Positions 10,456-20,678 of a stretch of 64,000 bases of DNA are shown here, one piece after another; the first letter of the stretch is position 1, and each line of letters opens with the position of its first letter. Made by a program: the position numbers and the translations under genes. This DNA is from Notospermus geniculatus (taxonomy: Eukaryota; Nemertea; Pilidiophora; Heteronemertea; Lineidae): positions 70,817-134,816 of the forward strand of contig NMRB01000653.1 of the NCBI GenBank assembly GCA_002633025.1, read 5' to 3'. Below the pieces are notes generated by a model. It saw nothing but the letters and a program-made list of their open reading frames with translations, was not told where the DNA came from and made no database searches.

Positions 10456-11571
10456 GCAGTCAACCTGCTGAGATCTGGTGTTCGTGTGAATGAAATTAGA
10501 AAGACAGTCTTTTCTCAACATATCTTATGTTCAAGCCTCTAAACTTTTTGGTCACCCATAGTTTCTTGCTACACTTATGTCCAAAAAGATGTTTTTAATT
10601 TTTTCTTATTGTTTTCGTTCTTAATTTTTACTAGCATGATACCCGTGGCGAGCACATGTTCACATGTGGCCAGAGGATGGCAACAGGGGTAAAAAAATAT
10701 AACGCCACCCACTTAAGGACCACCCCTATGTCATTCTCAACATTCCCTGTGAAAATGGTGCCATTTCAATCAGAAACCACGGAAGAGTTAGCGGTCGAAC
10801 TTAAAGTGCCACCGTCAATTATAGTATTGATGAAGGCGTTATTTCCTGTACTTGCTGTCCTCATCAGAAAAGGTGTGCTCTTCTTAGATTTGTCTTTTAT
10901 ACCCGAATAGAAACTCGACTGAACCCTTGATTGGGTGGAGGCATGAATATTTTATATCTTTGATGTACACTTGGCTGTAAATCCCACTACACTCCCCATC
11001 ATCAGGCACGAAGGTTGGGTGATTATGAAAGTGTATATAGGATATCATGAATATATAACAGTTTATCTCGAAGAGTCTCTTAAGGCACTTCATTTTGTCC
11101 CCCCCCNCCAAGGCAAAGTGTTTATGGCGGAAATTTAGGGTTTCTTCTGGTTTGGTGTCCGTCCTTCCCCTGACTCAAAGCTGAAGAAACAGGCAGTCGT
11201 AGGCTACAGCCTAACTATGAATGCTTATATACCTGTCATTTGCCAATAATTGAATCGCCTCAGCGATGGTCCCTTGGGGTCGTAATACCATTCGACTCGA
11301 TGACGTTCCATCAATCAATTTACAACAATGATGGACGGACGCTGTGCTGATCGTTGGCGTGAATAGCTTACAAACGAAATGTGTGCGTGGTGTACATGAT
11401 CTACTTTATCGTTCACACCATGAATGTCATACGTCAATACAAAGAAAAGATCTTACTGGAACTTTTGTTCGCTTTTGATAATCTTTCACGCAAATGCCGC
11501 TTTCAGTGTTCAGCTCAGATCAGTTCCAATGGAAATTCGATCCGTATTTACGTTGTTGCAATGGGGATAGT

Positions 11572-11693
11572 AGGGAGGTTTCGCAAGCGCCCGGTTAGGC
11601 CCTACGACGACGTTTAGATAATGTGTGGGTACACCCAAACAATAGATAAACGTCGTCGTATGGCCTAACCGGGCGCTTGCGAAACCTCTCCCT
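11572..11693. repeat. palindromic element, GAGGTTTCGCAAGCGCCCGG arms
   Basis: The arms AGGGAGGTTTCGCAAGCGCC and complement continue inward through CTACGACGACGTTTA to a small loop. It is present in copy 2 at 30,470-30,590. The ends resemble those of the 12,853-12,977 MITE (GGAGTTTTCGCAAAGCCC), so the two may be one family. Confidence 0.85.
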
Positions 11694-11700
11694 GGCCTAT

Positions 11701-11838
11701 TAGGGAGGTTGAGATCAGCGACTTATCACAGATCCTTATACGTATACGGATCGAAATGTACAAAAATTTGCCCTCGTACAGAATTCTATCCGTATACGTA
11801 TAAGGATCCGTGATAAGTCGCTGATCTCAACCTCCCTA
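11701..11838. repeat. palindromic element, TAGGGAGGTTGAGATCAGCG arms
   Basis: About 50-bp arms (GAGATCAGCGACTTATCAC, then TCCTTATACGTATACGGAT) flank a short loop, and the outer ends are TAGGGAGG/CCTCCCTA. It is in copy 2 at 30,599-30,736. A diverged copy spans about 12,786-13,065, where the 12,853-12,977 MITE interrupts it, and the uninterrupted version is at 31,490-31,620. Confidence 0.85.
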
Positions 11839-11939
11839 TTAGCTACGACAGAGGGCAGCATACCGCAATCAGGTACAATAAAATAGACGCCTTTTGTGTA
11901 GGAAATTGATCAGGACCTGGATGTCACTTTCATTTCAAT

Positions 11940-12114
11940 TACAAATTACAAAATACAAATTACAAATTACAAATTTATTTATTCACTCTGAAACCTTTTA
12001 CATAAGGTAAGGGAGGAACAATGCAAATTAACAATATACAGGTGACGGACGGATTAAGTTATTTACACAGAACGGACGGAAGTTACAAAGGAGAGTTAAC
12101 TTAGACTAGTTACA
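11940..12114 (-). mobile_element. truncated non-LTR retroelement insertion, copy 1 only
   Basis: It begins with a short tandem tail (TTACAAATTACAAA repeated) and is bracketed by ATTTCAAT direct repeats (11,932-11,939 and 12,115-12,122). Copy 2 (near 30,835) has one ATTTCAAT and no insert. A simple-repeat tail plus target duplication is the usual signature of a 5'-truncated LINE or a SINE inserted on the minus strand. No reverse-transcriptase frame remains. Confidence 0.75.
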
Positions 12115-12852
12115 ATTTCAATAGTTTTAACCACTGGTGACACCTATTGAGGCTGCAGTGGGCAAGGGTTCCCATTGGTCAGGAAGTAGGCCTACCCTTA
12201 TCATCCTAAATCCGTACTGTCATGCATTTCAATGCAGTGCAGGAAAATCTGGTGTTTCCACAAAACCTGCGCGTCTCCATAGAGCCACCTCCTGTATCAC
12301 ATGACGGCATTACAAAAAAACTGTCTTATCATTGATTCGAAGCCCCAGATATGACAGGATTGCACAGGTGCAAATGAACCATTTTGTCGCGCGCCCTATT
12401 GAATTTTTATGTCACAAGTGACAGCGTCAGGCATTGTGCGTCACTCTCCATCGTCTCAATTCAAGATAACGAATCCCCTTCTGCTTGTAATGATACAAGC
12501 CTGGTGGCGACAAAGTTCGCCTTGTGGTTGAGTTTAGGGTCACAATATTTCCACTTTTTGTCGATAGCCGGCGCCACCTGTGGTGGTTACATCATTCTCC
12601 AATACCGTAGTCTTGCCTTTCGCTCCAGCGTCAGAGAATGTACATGTATGATTACGATTCGTTCCGAGAATAAATATGAACAGGACATGGATACATCCTT
12701 TCATCTAATGAAGGTGATTCACTAGAATTTCACCTTCATCAAAAGTTTTGTAGGTTTTACAATCTCCAAGCCAGTACCGTACGCATTAGGGAAGTTGAGA
12801 TCAGCAACATTGATATCACAGATCCTTACGCGTATACAGAAAGAATTATAGA

Positions 12853-12977
12853 CTTTTCGCAAAGCCCCCGAAACGCCAACGCGAACGCCTATCCTTTTGT
12901 TCGATGCTCTCTTCGTGGCATCGAACAATGGGTTTGGTCTTCGCGTTGGCGTTTCGGGGGCTTTGCGAAAACTCCCT
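12853..12977. mobile_element. MITE with CTTTTCGCAAAGCCCCCGAA ends
   Basis: 125-bp hairpin element with arms ACTTTTCGCAAAGCCCCCG / CGGGGGCTTTGCGAAAACT and an inner GAAACGCCAACGCGAA. It interrupts a diverged palindrome in copy 1 and is absent from copy 2 (near 31,545). A sister copy lies in the 3'-UTR intron of the Link-module gene (53,769-53,898). Confidence 0.85.
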
Positions 12978-13539
12978 AATATTCTGCACAACGAGGACAA
13001 ATTTTGTGTACATTTCGATCCGTATACGTATAAGGACCCGTGATAAGTCGCTTACCTCCCGAATAAGAAGTTACCTGGGGGATTGCAAAGCATTCGGCAT
13101 ACCCACCGTAAAAAACCGCGATCGGAGAGTGACTGGAGAAACCGGTAATGAAATTAATGTTCGGCTACGTGAACCAATTACCACTATTTGGAAGTTGTCA
13201 CACACAGCCTGACCCCATGAATACTACGGTTGCTTCGATGACGTTCATGGCACACGGCCGACTAATCGCACCAGTACGGTAGCTTATCACATCGACGTGT
13301 CTCTTCCTCTTGTCAGCTTGGCGCTCGTTGAAGCCTGTTGTTTGCGATACGTTCGTCATTAGCGAGGCTTCGGTCCCACACGGGGCATTTAGTAAGTAGT
13401 TAGCAAGTACAATTACGGCTGTTTTACGATAGACGGAGAATGTCGTCTTGCATCTTAAGGTTTTATGCCACATCATGTCACGTAATCCACCATACGATAT
13501 TGGAACATTCTCAAGCGTGTTCTAAAAAAGCCCAACAGT

Positions 13540-13765
13540 GTGCATTAGGTGACTCTTTCTCCCTCCCCACCTTCACAAGACTGGTCTCCTGTCCAACCTA
13601 TATGTATATCAGTGGTAACAGCGAGGCTGGACTGATACCATGTCGAAACAAAAATGGCCGCCATACCTTCATCACTTTAGAAATTCTACGTGCCTGTTAT
13701 AGCGTGACTAACCCTTCATCAGGGAAGGTAACATGCTTCAACTCATTCTTTTATGTGCAGCAACA
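13540..13765 (-). repeat. dispersed ~230-bp repeat, member 1
   Basis: Contains AAGACTGGTCTCCTGTCCAA, TCAGTGGTAAC, TGATACCATGTCGAAAC and GGTAACATGCTTCAACTCAT. It is inverted relative to members at about 43,045-43,270 and 59,520-59,745. The copy-2 partner is 32,097-32,325. No coding frame is shared between members, so it is a dispersed element rather than an exon. Confidence 0.7.
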
Positions 13766-14205
13766 GTCTCAATGCCTAATTGCATGATTGGTACCCAACA
13801 TCTTTAATAAGACTTGTGTAATAGGCCCTACCACCCATGAGTGAAGCCAATTACGTGCCGAAATTTTACTTCTGAGGGGGAGAAGTGAAAAAAATTACAC
13901 TTCTTTGGCTTCAAGATATTCTAGAGATGGTCCTTCGTACCCTCTGGCAGAAACATGGGAACCTTTCGCATTCTTCAATCATTAAAACTTGAAAAGCATT
14001 GAACTTTTGCTTGCTATTGCCTGAGGTTTCATCCTGGTAAAATTTCTAACTAACAAAAAGATAATCGCTTCATCTCCGCAATTGAACTACTGGGAAAACA
14101 CATCAACTGTTCTGCTAATTGCGAAGCAACTTACGGCTGCGCTTTTATAATAAGCTGAGGTTAAAACGATCGTGACTCTTTGCAAGTCAGCTTCGTTAAA
14201 AAGAA

Positions 14206-15078
14206 CGTGTTGAATTAATTGGTAATTAGCCGAACCAAAGGTTTGCATTAGAAGCATTAATAATCTTTATAGCAATCGATGAAAGCGTATCCTACGACGT
14301 TATAATCTTTCCAATTTATACGTGTTCAACGAGGTATTTGTTTCGACTGGTTGGGTCTGCTAATTACCATGTTTCGGTGATGGATGATGTCGAAAGCTGT
14401 AAATCAAGTGGCCCAGGAGTATTGGGCTGTCACAGAATATGACCGCAATGACACACTTGACACCATTCGCGTAATCATCTCCATTTGCGATAATTTGTTG
14501 GCGTTTGCTTAGCTTCCGACTGCAGACGTTAGCTGACAAAATCAGTCGATGATGTTTACCCTTGCGGTCTTGAGCATCACCTTGTTCAGCTCGCTCAATT
14601 TGTTCTGTAAATTTGCATTGGGCTGCTGCAAATAATCATTGCATACGTCTTTGAAATACAAATTTTGGATGATTTATAACTGGTAAAAACGTACACAGGC
14701 GTGTTGCTAGCGTTTTTCATCTCCATGTTGTACATCTGTATGTACATTTTCTGCACTGCAGTGCTTTAAAGACTATTTGGCATAATTACATGTACTCCTA
14801 AGTTTGACTTTTGGTCAACTATGCTGTTTGTAGTACCGGTGCAATGACAATGGCTGGTTTTCATAAAAGGTAGCAAATACTTAAGTTTTGTGTTACATTT
14901 ACATTGGACCTCGCTGTGCAGATCTTAAAAGCATTTGCTAACCTTCATGAATGCCAGCCACAATGCCTCCCGGTATGACACATCTTGTCCAAACAAGGCC
15001 ATCGACTGCGTCTTTAGCCTTGTCCGAATCTTGTCATCTTTTGCGTTAATGCATAAATTATAAATGAATCTGACCCCT
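14206..15078. other. block nearly unchanged between the two copies
   Basis: Compared by eye with 32,746-33,620, this stretch shows only a handful of substitutions and one 2-bp indel, while neighbouring blocks differ by many insertions. It is AT-rich with several TTAATTGG, TAATTAG and TTAATAATC words, which are homeodomain-type cores, and has no long frame. It could be a cis-regulatory block, or recent exchange could have homogenised it. Confidence 0.45.
14851..14960. mobile_element. MITE with TGGCTGG...CCAGCCA ends
   Basis: TGGCTGGTTTTCATAAAAGG and CCTTCATGAATGCCAGCCA are inverted ends, with an inner AGCAAAT/ATTTGCT pair. CAA flanks both ends. The same element is in copy 2 near 33,408-33,517. 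Diverged relatives with GTAAAAGCATTTGCT occur at 21.88-22.10 kb, 39.7 kb and 47,508-47,624. Confidence 0.75.
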
Positions 15079-15943
15079 ACTTGACCCTGCCTCCGAGCCA
15101 ATCACAACTCGTGTTCGAAGCAACTCGCCGTTCGGCACTTTCTCTTTTCCTTCTGCACAGATTTGTAACACGGATTGTGATTGGCACGTTGATTAGCCTT
15201 CGCACACCGATGATTTGCTGAGGCTCTGAGCTCCTCAGAAGCGGAAAATGTGATGGATTCAAACCAGGCAAGATGGCCGTCAGGCCAGATAGACTGGTGA
15301 GAATCAGACGGGTATGACAGTGCCAGCTTAATTGTGTGGCGGACACTCAAATTCAGAAAGACATGTTCACCAGTGCCTCCCCCATTGTCGGGGCGCGGCT
15401 TATTCCGCCAATCGTTTGTTGGGGAGGGGGAAGGGGCATTGGCAAACGGCGACAGAGAAAAAAAATTACACCGGTAGTGGGTCTCCTCGTGGTTTATAGG
15501 AATAACCACCGGATGCGCTGGGGTATGAATTTATATTCTAAACGTTGTGAAAGGGAAACAAAAGACGTAGGCATCCCGCAACCTTTTGATTCCATCCATG
15601 TGCTCTCCCGAAGCCACCATCTTTGTTTCATTACTATTTTTGCACGCAACCTGGCGAGTGGATGTAATTAACACTGTATCTGATGATAGATGATTTCCAT
15701 GCACACCCACGTTTTGCCAGTGAAAACAGAGTGAGTTTCCCTGTTAACAAGATAATGCACTTTGTCGTAAAATCAATGCCGGTGATAGTGGTCATAAACA
15801 ACATTTGTAAAAAAGAGCAGCCGACATTTACATAGGTTTCGCCAATATCACGACAAAGTGGAGTAGAAGCGAAAAACACGCAAAAGGTGGTCATAATCTT
15901 TTCTAAAAGAAGTGTCCATTTGTTCTTTCACACCCCTCAGTAG
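15079..15943. other. intergenic, duplicated, remnant of CCGG-target element
   Basis: Collinear with 33,621-34,477. Around 15,350-15,480 it contains CCATTGTCGGGGCGCGGCTT and ATTACACCGG, recognisable parts of the 5,602-5,772 transposon family in a decayed state. No exon is recognised. Confidence 0.5.
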
Positions 15944-16362
15944 AGTCCATATTCATAAAGTACTTACATGTAAGTCTAAGTGTGACACTTATCCTTTGTT
16001 CAACACAAAAGATAAGTATCACACTTTGAGTTTGACTTTAGTAGTTTTATGAATACGGGTATGTGTAAAATTTCCCTTAAACTATTGTTCCAAACAAAAG
16101 ATAAGGGAAATTTTACACTTAAGATGTTTTATGCATACGGCCCTGGGCCCATATTCATAAAACTACTTAAGTCAAAGTGTGACACTTATTCTTTGTTCAG
16201 CACAAAAGATCAGTATCATTACGAATATGGGCCCAGGGTCCATATTCATAAACATAACAGAAGATAAGTATCACACTTTGACTTAAGTGAGTTTACGAAT
16301 ATGGGCCCAGGGTCCATATTCATAAACATACCTAAGTGTGATACTTATCTTCTGTGTTCTAT
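15944..16362. repeat. cluster of CATATTCATAAA-type MITEs
   Basis: At least four head-to-head or nested hairpins share GGGCCCATATTCATAAA-like ends, with inner CTTAAGTCAAAGTGTGACAC and TTCAACACAAAAGATAAG arms. One internal member has TGTAAAATTTCCCTTAAACT arms. The cluster is collinear with 34,478-34,925 in copy 2, so it predates the duplication. The same family recurs at 18,249-18,449 and 63,487-63,853. Confidence 0.8.
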
Positions 16363-16759
16363 TGTTCACTATATCAGCCTGACAAAAGGTTGCGTGCCCT
16401 TAAGTTACGAGGGTTTTTAAGAGTTCCCAGAAGTGAAACCCTGCTTGCCGCTGGATATCTGAATACGCAGTTAAAATCTGGCCAGTGTGGACACTTGTAC
16501 TGGAAACTTGCACTAAGACACGTCTTGTACATACATTTCATTTTTTTACATAGTTTGTCATAACTTAGTTAAAAATCTTATTAATTACGTAATTATCTTG
16601 TGACGGCACTATCGTTGCACAACACACTTTTTTCTACTTCTAATTAATTACAGAATTATCATCTGTCTGCCGATCGTGTCATCCCACTCATGATAAACAA
16701 GATACAAGTGACGGGTTTAAGATACTCTCGGGGTTGTCACGCAAATTATGCGCTGTGAA
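16363..16759. other. intergenic, duplicated, no gene seen
   Basis: Matches 34,926-35,320 with small indels. No exon or repeat structure is evident beyond AT-rich runs. Confidence 0.4.
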
Positions 16760-16810
16760 ACATCTCCGGGAACTGAATTCTAAGTGTAGTCTCTGTCGGT
16801 GGCGATATCT

Positions 16811-17381
16811 GCAAATAAAGACGTTACGAGGCGCGGATCCAGAGACAGGTTTTGGGGGTCGTGACCCCCCTCCGCTCTTCACCACCAATTTTTTTTCAAT
16901 AATTTTGCGACAATAAGCAAAAACAACATAAAAATAATCCTTCTGTTTTAATACTGAGATGCAGGGAAATCGCTTCAACANAATAATTTTGCGACAATAA
17001 GCAAAAACAACGTAAAAATAATCCTTCTGTTTTAATACTGAGATGCAGGGAAATCGCGTCTACAGCTTTCTAGATTTCAAAATTTCCCAGACTCCCCGTC
17101 GGCGCCCTACTGCGGCCCTGACCCCTCTCTGCCAAAAATCCTGGATCCGCGCCTGGTTGGGACGGGACGATCTCCAGTCGTAGCTAAGAAACACGTTGGG
17201 CGGCGCTGTAGTCGTCCGGTTGATCTCGAGGCGTGGCAGATAAAAACTTTCGAAGTCTTCTGATTTTGTAACGACTATATATCAAAAGTATTTGTGATGT
17301 CAAAAGTATTTTTAGTACGACTCCTCCCGATGACTGAAGATCATGAATAAATAAACGTCTAATATTTTGTAACGTCTTTAT
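16811..17381. mobile_element. composite insertion in copy 1 with nested CAGGCGCGGATCC element
   Basis: GCAAATAAAGACGTTAC (16,811-16,827) is repeated inverted as GTAACGTCTTTATTTGC (17,365-17,381), giving outer TIRs. Directly inside lie ends of the GGATCC family (GGCGCGGATCCAGAG at the left, CTGGATCCGCGCCTG ending at 17,155). All of about 16.76-17.43 kb is missing from copy 2 (near 35,330). An unresolved base at 16,981 separates two nearly identical ~80-bp direct repeats (16,898-16,980 and 16,982 on), which may be an assembly join. Confidence 0.75.
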
Positions 17382-17429
17382 TTGCGGACATAACGGCCCA
17401 TAGAAGTGTAGCAATAAAAAGTCGCATCT

Positions 17430-18248
17430 CCGAAAGCTGGGGGTTAAGAATATGGCCTGTTGAAGAGCAGGTGGCGAGATTACTTACCTTGTTGAGTGCT
17501 CGCTTGGATTTCAAGTCAGTCACGTACGAGGATATTCTTTCGCTCGTCGCTATTCCTCAGTTTTCATGAGATTGGTGCCGCCCATCGATAAAAGGTTGCC
17601 GTGAATATAGGTTTCGGAGTTTTCGCATGATCCGCGGAAGAGACAATTAGTTAAGTAGTGGGGTTAGTAATGAGACTATCAGTTTTCGTCTTTTCGCTAA
17701 TTAAATGGGAAGCTGCTTGTGAAGGGAATTCGTTCTTCGCGTGACTCGTTTCCATTATCTTCTCAGACATCCACTCTGTTGTTTTGTCATATTAACTATG
17801 ATTTACCTCCGGGGAAGAACTTTGGTTGTCCGAACACGTGAGCTTACCTGCTGTATATCAGTACATACAATGTATCTGATGTTCACTGTTAAAAAACAGA
17901 AAAGTGCCTGAAGCAGAGTCCCCTGGGGCCATATTCATAAACATACTTAAGTCAAAATATAATACTTAGGCCACACTTATTTTGTTTTTGGTTTACGGAT
18001 TTTTCCCCTGGAAACCCCTGACAGGAGGGCGAAAAATAAAAATAAAAATAATTGTAACATATTAATTGATTATATTTATTAGCTTTGTCAAAACATGTAA
18101 CAGGCGGCTATAAAAATAATTTTTAAAAAACTTTGAAGCACTTCATGACACTCTGACAATGTATGGGAACGGGAATGAATGTTACAACCGCTGTGAATTA
18201 TTTTTCAATTATTTCTATTTTCCAAAAACGGTAAGAACAAGTGCGGCG
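17430..18248. other. intergenic, partly copy-specific
   Basis: Up to about 17,925 it matches copy 2 (35,345-35,860). Beyond that the copies differ completely until about 18,450 / 36,450, because each acquired or lost different insertions. No exon is recognised. Confidence 0.45.
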
Positions 18249-18449
18249 GACCCGTATGCATAAAACATCATGGGCCGTATGCATGAAGGTGGAATAAGCT
18301 TATTCCAGGTATAACGTTACGTTATACCTGCAATAAGCCAATTCCACCTTTATGCATACGGACCCATAAGTGTAAAATTTCCCTTAAACTATTGTTCCAA
18401 ACCAAAGATAAGGGAAATTTTACACTTAAGATGTTTTATGCATACGGCC
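18249..18449. mobile_element. MITE inside a MITE
   Basis: The outer hairpin has ends GACCCGTATGCATAAAACAT and ATGTTTTATGCATACGGCCC and arms with GTGTAAAATTTCCCTTA. It is interrupted near its left end by a second hairpin (18,272-18,365) of the GGGCCGTATGCAT...AAGGTGGAATAAGC family. Nesting gives relative order: the AAGGTGGAATAAGC member jumped later. Confidence 0.85.
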
Positions 18450-20184
18450 CCTGTTCCTGTTTTACACCAGCAATGGTCGGACAAACATTGGATAAACAAC
18501 ACTGGATTTTTCTGAATGCCGAAGATGAGACAAGACAAAAGCAGGGGCGGACAAGCACAATGAAATTGACAAGTCCGACGTCATTCGGGCGGTTCGGTAT
18601 TGATTTGTTGAGTAACGCTGGAAGAACGAAAGGTGGAATCAACCAAGAAAAATAGGAAAGAAAGAATCAATATAGCCTACTGGCGCGATGATAGAATGGT
18701 TTCTGCACGGATCACGTTGAGAATCGTGCCAGCAATCTTAGGGGTTGCTAAGTAGCGTGTCGATACAAAGTGTTTGCTTTTTTTGTCCCCGAGAGATAGA
18801 ACATACCCATATTGATATCGCTAAGTAAATAGATGCATGATTGAGGAGGCTGATACCTGGGGGGGGGGGGGATAGACACTGTTCTGAGTGCCTGTGCTGA
18901 GATTGGGTGGGGTTAGAAATAGAAGACTTGAAGCAGCTCTGTGTGCAAAATAGATGACAGACCAATTTGAACTTCAATGCTTTTGTCATAATTAGGCCTA
19001 CACCAAAGTCGCAGTTGTAATGTCACAGAGACCTGGGGTAGCCGCATAGAAACTCCGCTGGTGCTTGCTTCGACAGCCTATCGGTGTTAAAATGCATGGA
19101 AACATGTACAGCACTATCGGCAGATGGGCTCCGCTAGCGCTAGTGGAGTTTCTATGCGGCCACCCCTGGCTTTACAGCATGCTGTGTGGTCAGCAATGCC
19201 GACCATCACCAACAGGAGAAGCTGGGCTCCGGCAATGCCAGACCTCTGTGACCTTACAACTGAGATTTTCGTGCAACAATGAAATTTAGGCCTTCTCATT
19301 TAATTCATAGGTTGAAGCGTGGTTGAAAAGCGAACTGGCAAACCCGGTGTGACCGGGATCATGGTCCCCCTGGAATCAAAGTCCGGTTTCGGTGTTCAAC
19401 GAAGGATTACAATACGTGGCTATGGAGACCACGTCCATTCGATCATAGCCATACAATAACAGGACTATATTGTGTCGCGTACTTATATCCCTAGGACTTC
19501 TCCTCTGGTACACCCGTCCAATTTCTGGCTTTGCAAGCACTGACAGTAGTTAGTCAATAATCTGTTCGTTTAGACATTTACGAATGAGGAGTTGATAATA
19601 TGACACCTCTCATTAAGTCTCGGATTTCCATTAGTGTCCTGATATATTCAAGTGTGACATTAACGCGACGAGTTGATAGGATTTCCAGTAAATGATTATC
19701 GAGTGATTACCTATCACATTTGGAACCAAGTAGCTTAATTCATTCTAAGGTGATGTCAAATCAGCGAGGGGCTGCTGAACAGAAAAGAAGTAGCCTACTT
19801 GGCCAAAAGAGCCAAGTAAGGTTTATGTTCAAATGTGTAGTCGTACCTAAACTGATAAACTGTACTGTCTAACACTCTTGTACAGTCGTGAGTTCCAACA
19901 ACACACATTAAGCGGCAAAAAGGTTCTTTTCACAAAATTACTGTAATGGCTTTTATCCATCCTGGCCATCTTCCGACCACTTTTGAAAAAAAATCTTTCT
20001 TGCTTTAAACAGTTTCCAAACCCGCCGGCAATAATTACACGTAGGCCTAGGGCTAGGGTATCCTTGTTGAAATTCAAATAGTGTCCGACGAAATGTCCCA
20101 CGAAATGTGCCGCTGGCTTATTTCCCGGCAGCCGTGGAAGCGGCGACAAATCGACGTAACCTGTTATCGGATACTCCTTTAAAG
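18450..20184. other. duplicated intergenic block, no gene seen
   Basis: Collinear with 36,455-38,160 and very similar. An inverted pair around GAAACTCCGCTGGTGC / AGTGGAGTTTCTATGCGGC (19,046 to 19,160) flanks about 80 bp. No splice-bounded exon or domain is recognised. Confidence 0.45.
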
Positions 20185-20670
20185 CCGCACACTATGCACC
20201 GCTACTCACTCCCCAGTTCGGCCGAAATATAGTGCAACCTCATCTACAGGCGTGCGTAGTGTATAGAACCATAGAACCACATATTTTAGCATTATCCTGC
20301 ATCGAGGTTTTGGGAATCCCCTTGGGGAATCCCCAATGCTGTGTGTAGTCTTGCGCAGCCAGCCACACAGTACTGCAACGGTTCCCCAGATTCGAAACAG
20401 CGGCTGGGTGACCGAGACTATGCTCGTCGATTATAACCCATCTGTCTATGGAGAATGGTAGAATGGATACAGATAGAGTCCAAAAGTTAGGATTAGGGTT
20501 AGGATTAGGGTTGGGGTTAGGGTTAGGGTTGGGGTTAGGGTAAGGGTTAGTTAGGATTAGGGTTAGGGTTAGGGTTAGGATTAGGGGGTTAGGGTTAGGA
20601 GTTCCCATTCGGTAATGTTGGACTCTATCTGTATCCATTTTACCACTTACCATCTGTCTATAGTGTCTGG
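20185..20670. mobile_element. 486-bp transposon carrying a telomere-like array
   Basis: CTTTAAAG stands directly on both sides (20,177-20,184 and 20,671-20,678). Copy 2 has a single CTTTAAAG at the matching place (near 38,150-38,157), so this is a clean insertion with an 8-bp target duplication. The ends are imperfect inverted repeats (CCGCACACTAT / ATAGTGTCTGG). Inside, GGTAGAATGGATACAGATAG (20,457) and its complement (ending 20,644) flank the telomere-like tract. There is no transposase frame, so it must have been moved in trans. hAT- and P-type elements make 8-bp duplications, but the family is not established. Confidence 0.9.
20487..20599 (+). repeat. interstitial telomere-like (TTAGGG)n tract, degenerate
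   Basis: About 110 bp of TTAGGG with variants TTAGGA, TTGGGG and TTAGGGGG, all in one orientation. It lies wholly inside the 486-bp transposon and is absent from the empty site in copy 2, so it arrived with the element rather than from a chromosome fusion. Confidence 0.9.
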
Positions 20671-20678
20671 CTTTAAAG

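Noticed and set aside
13198-13476. Minus-strand 92-codon frame preserved with the same protein in copy 2 (31,758-32,036)
   Set aside because: The surrounding non-coding sequence is equally conserved, there are no splice signals or domain resemblance, and the only difference I noticed being silent is not enough evidence.
20240-20653. Minus-strand 137-codon frame rich in Pro-Asn
   Set aside because: It is only a translation of the degenerate TTAGGG array.
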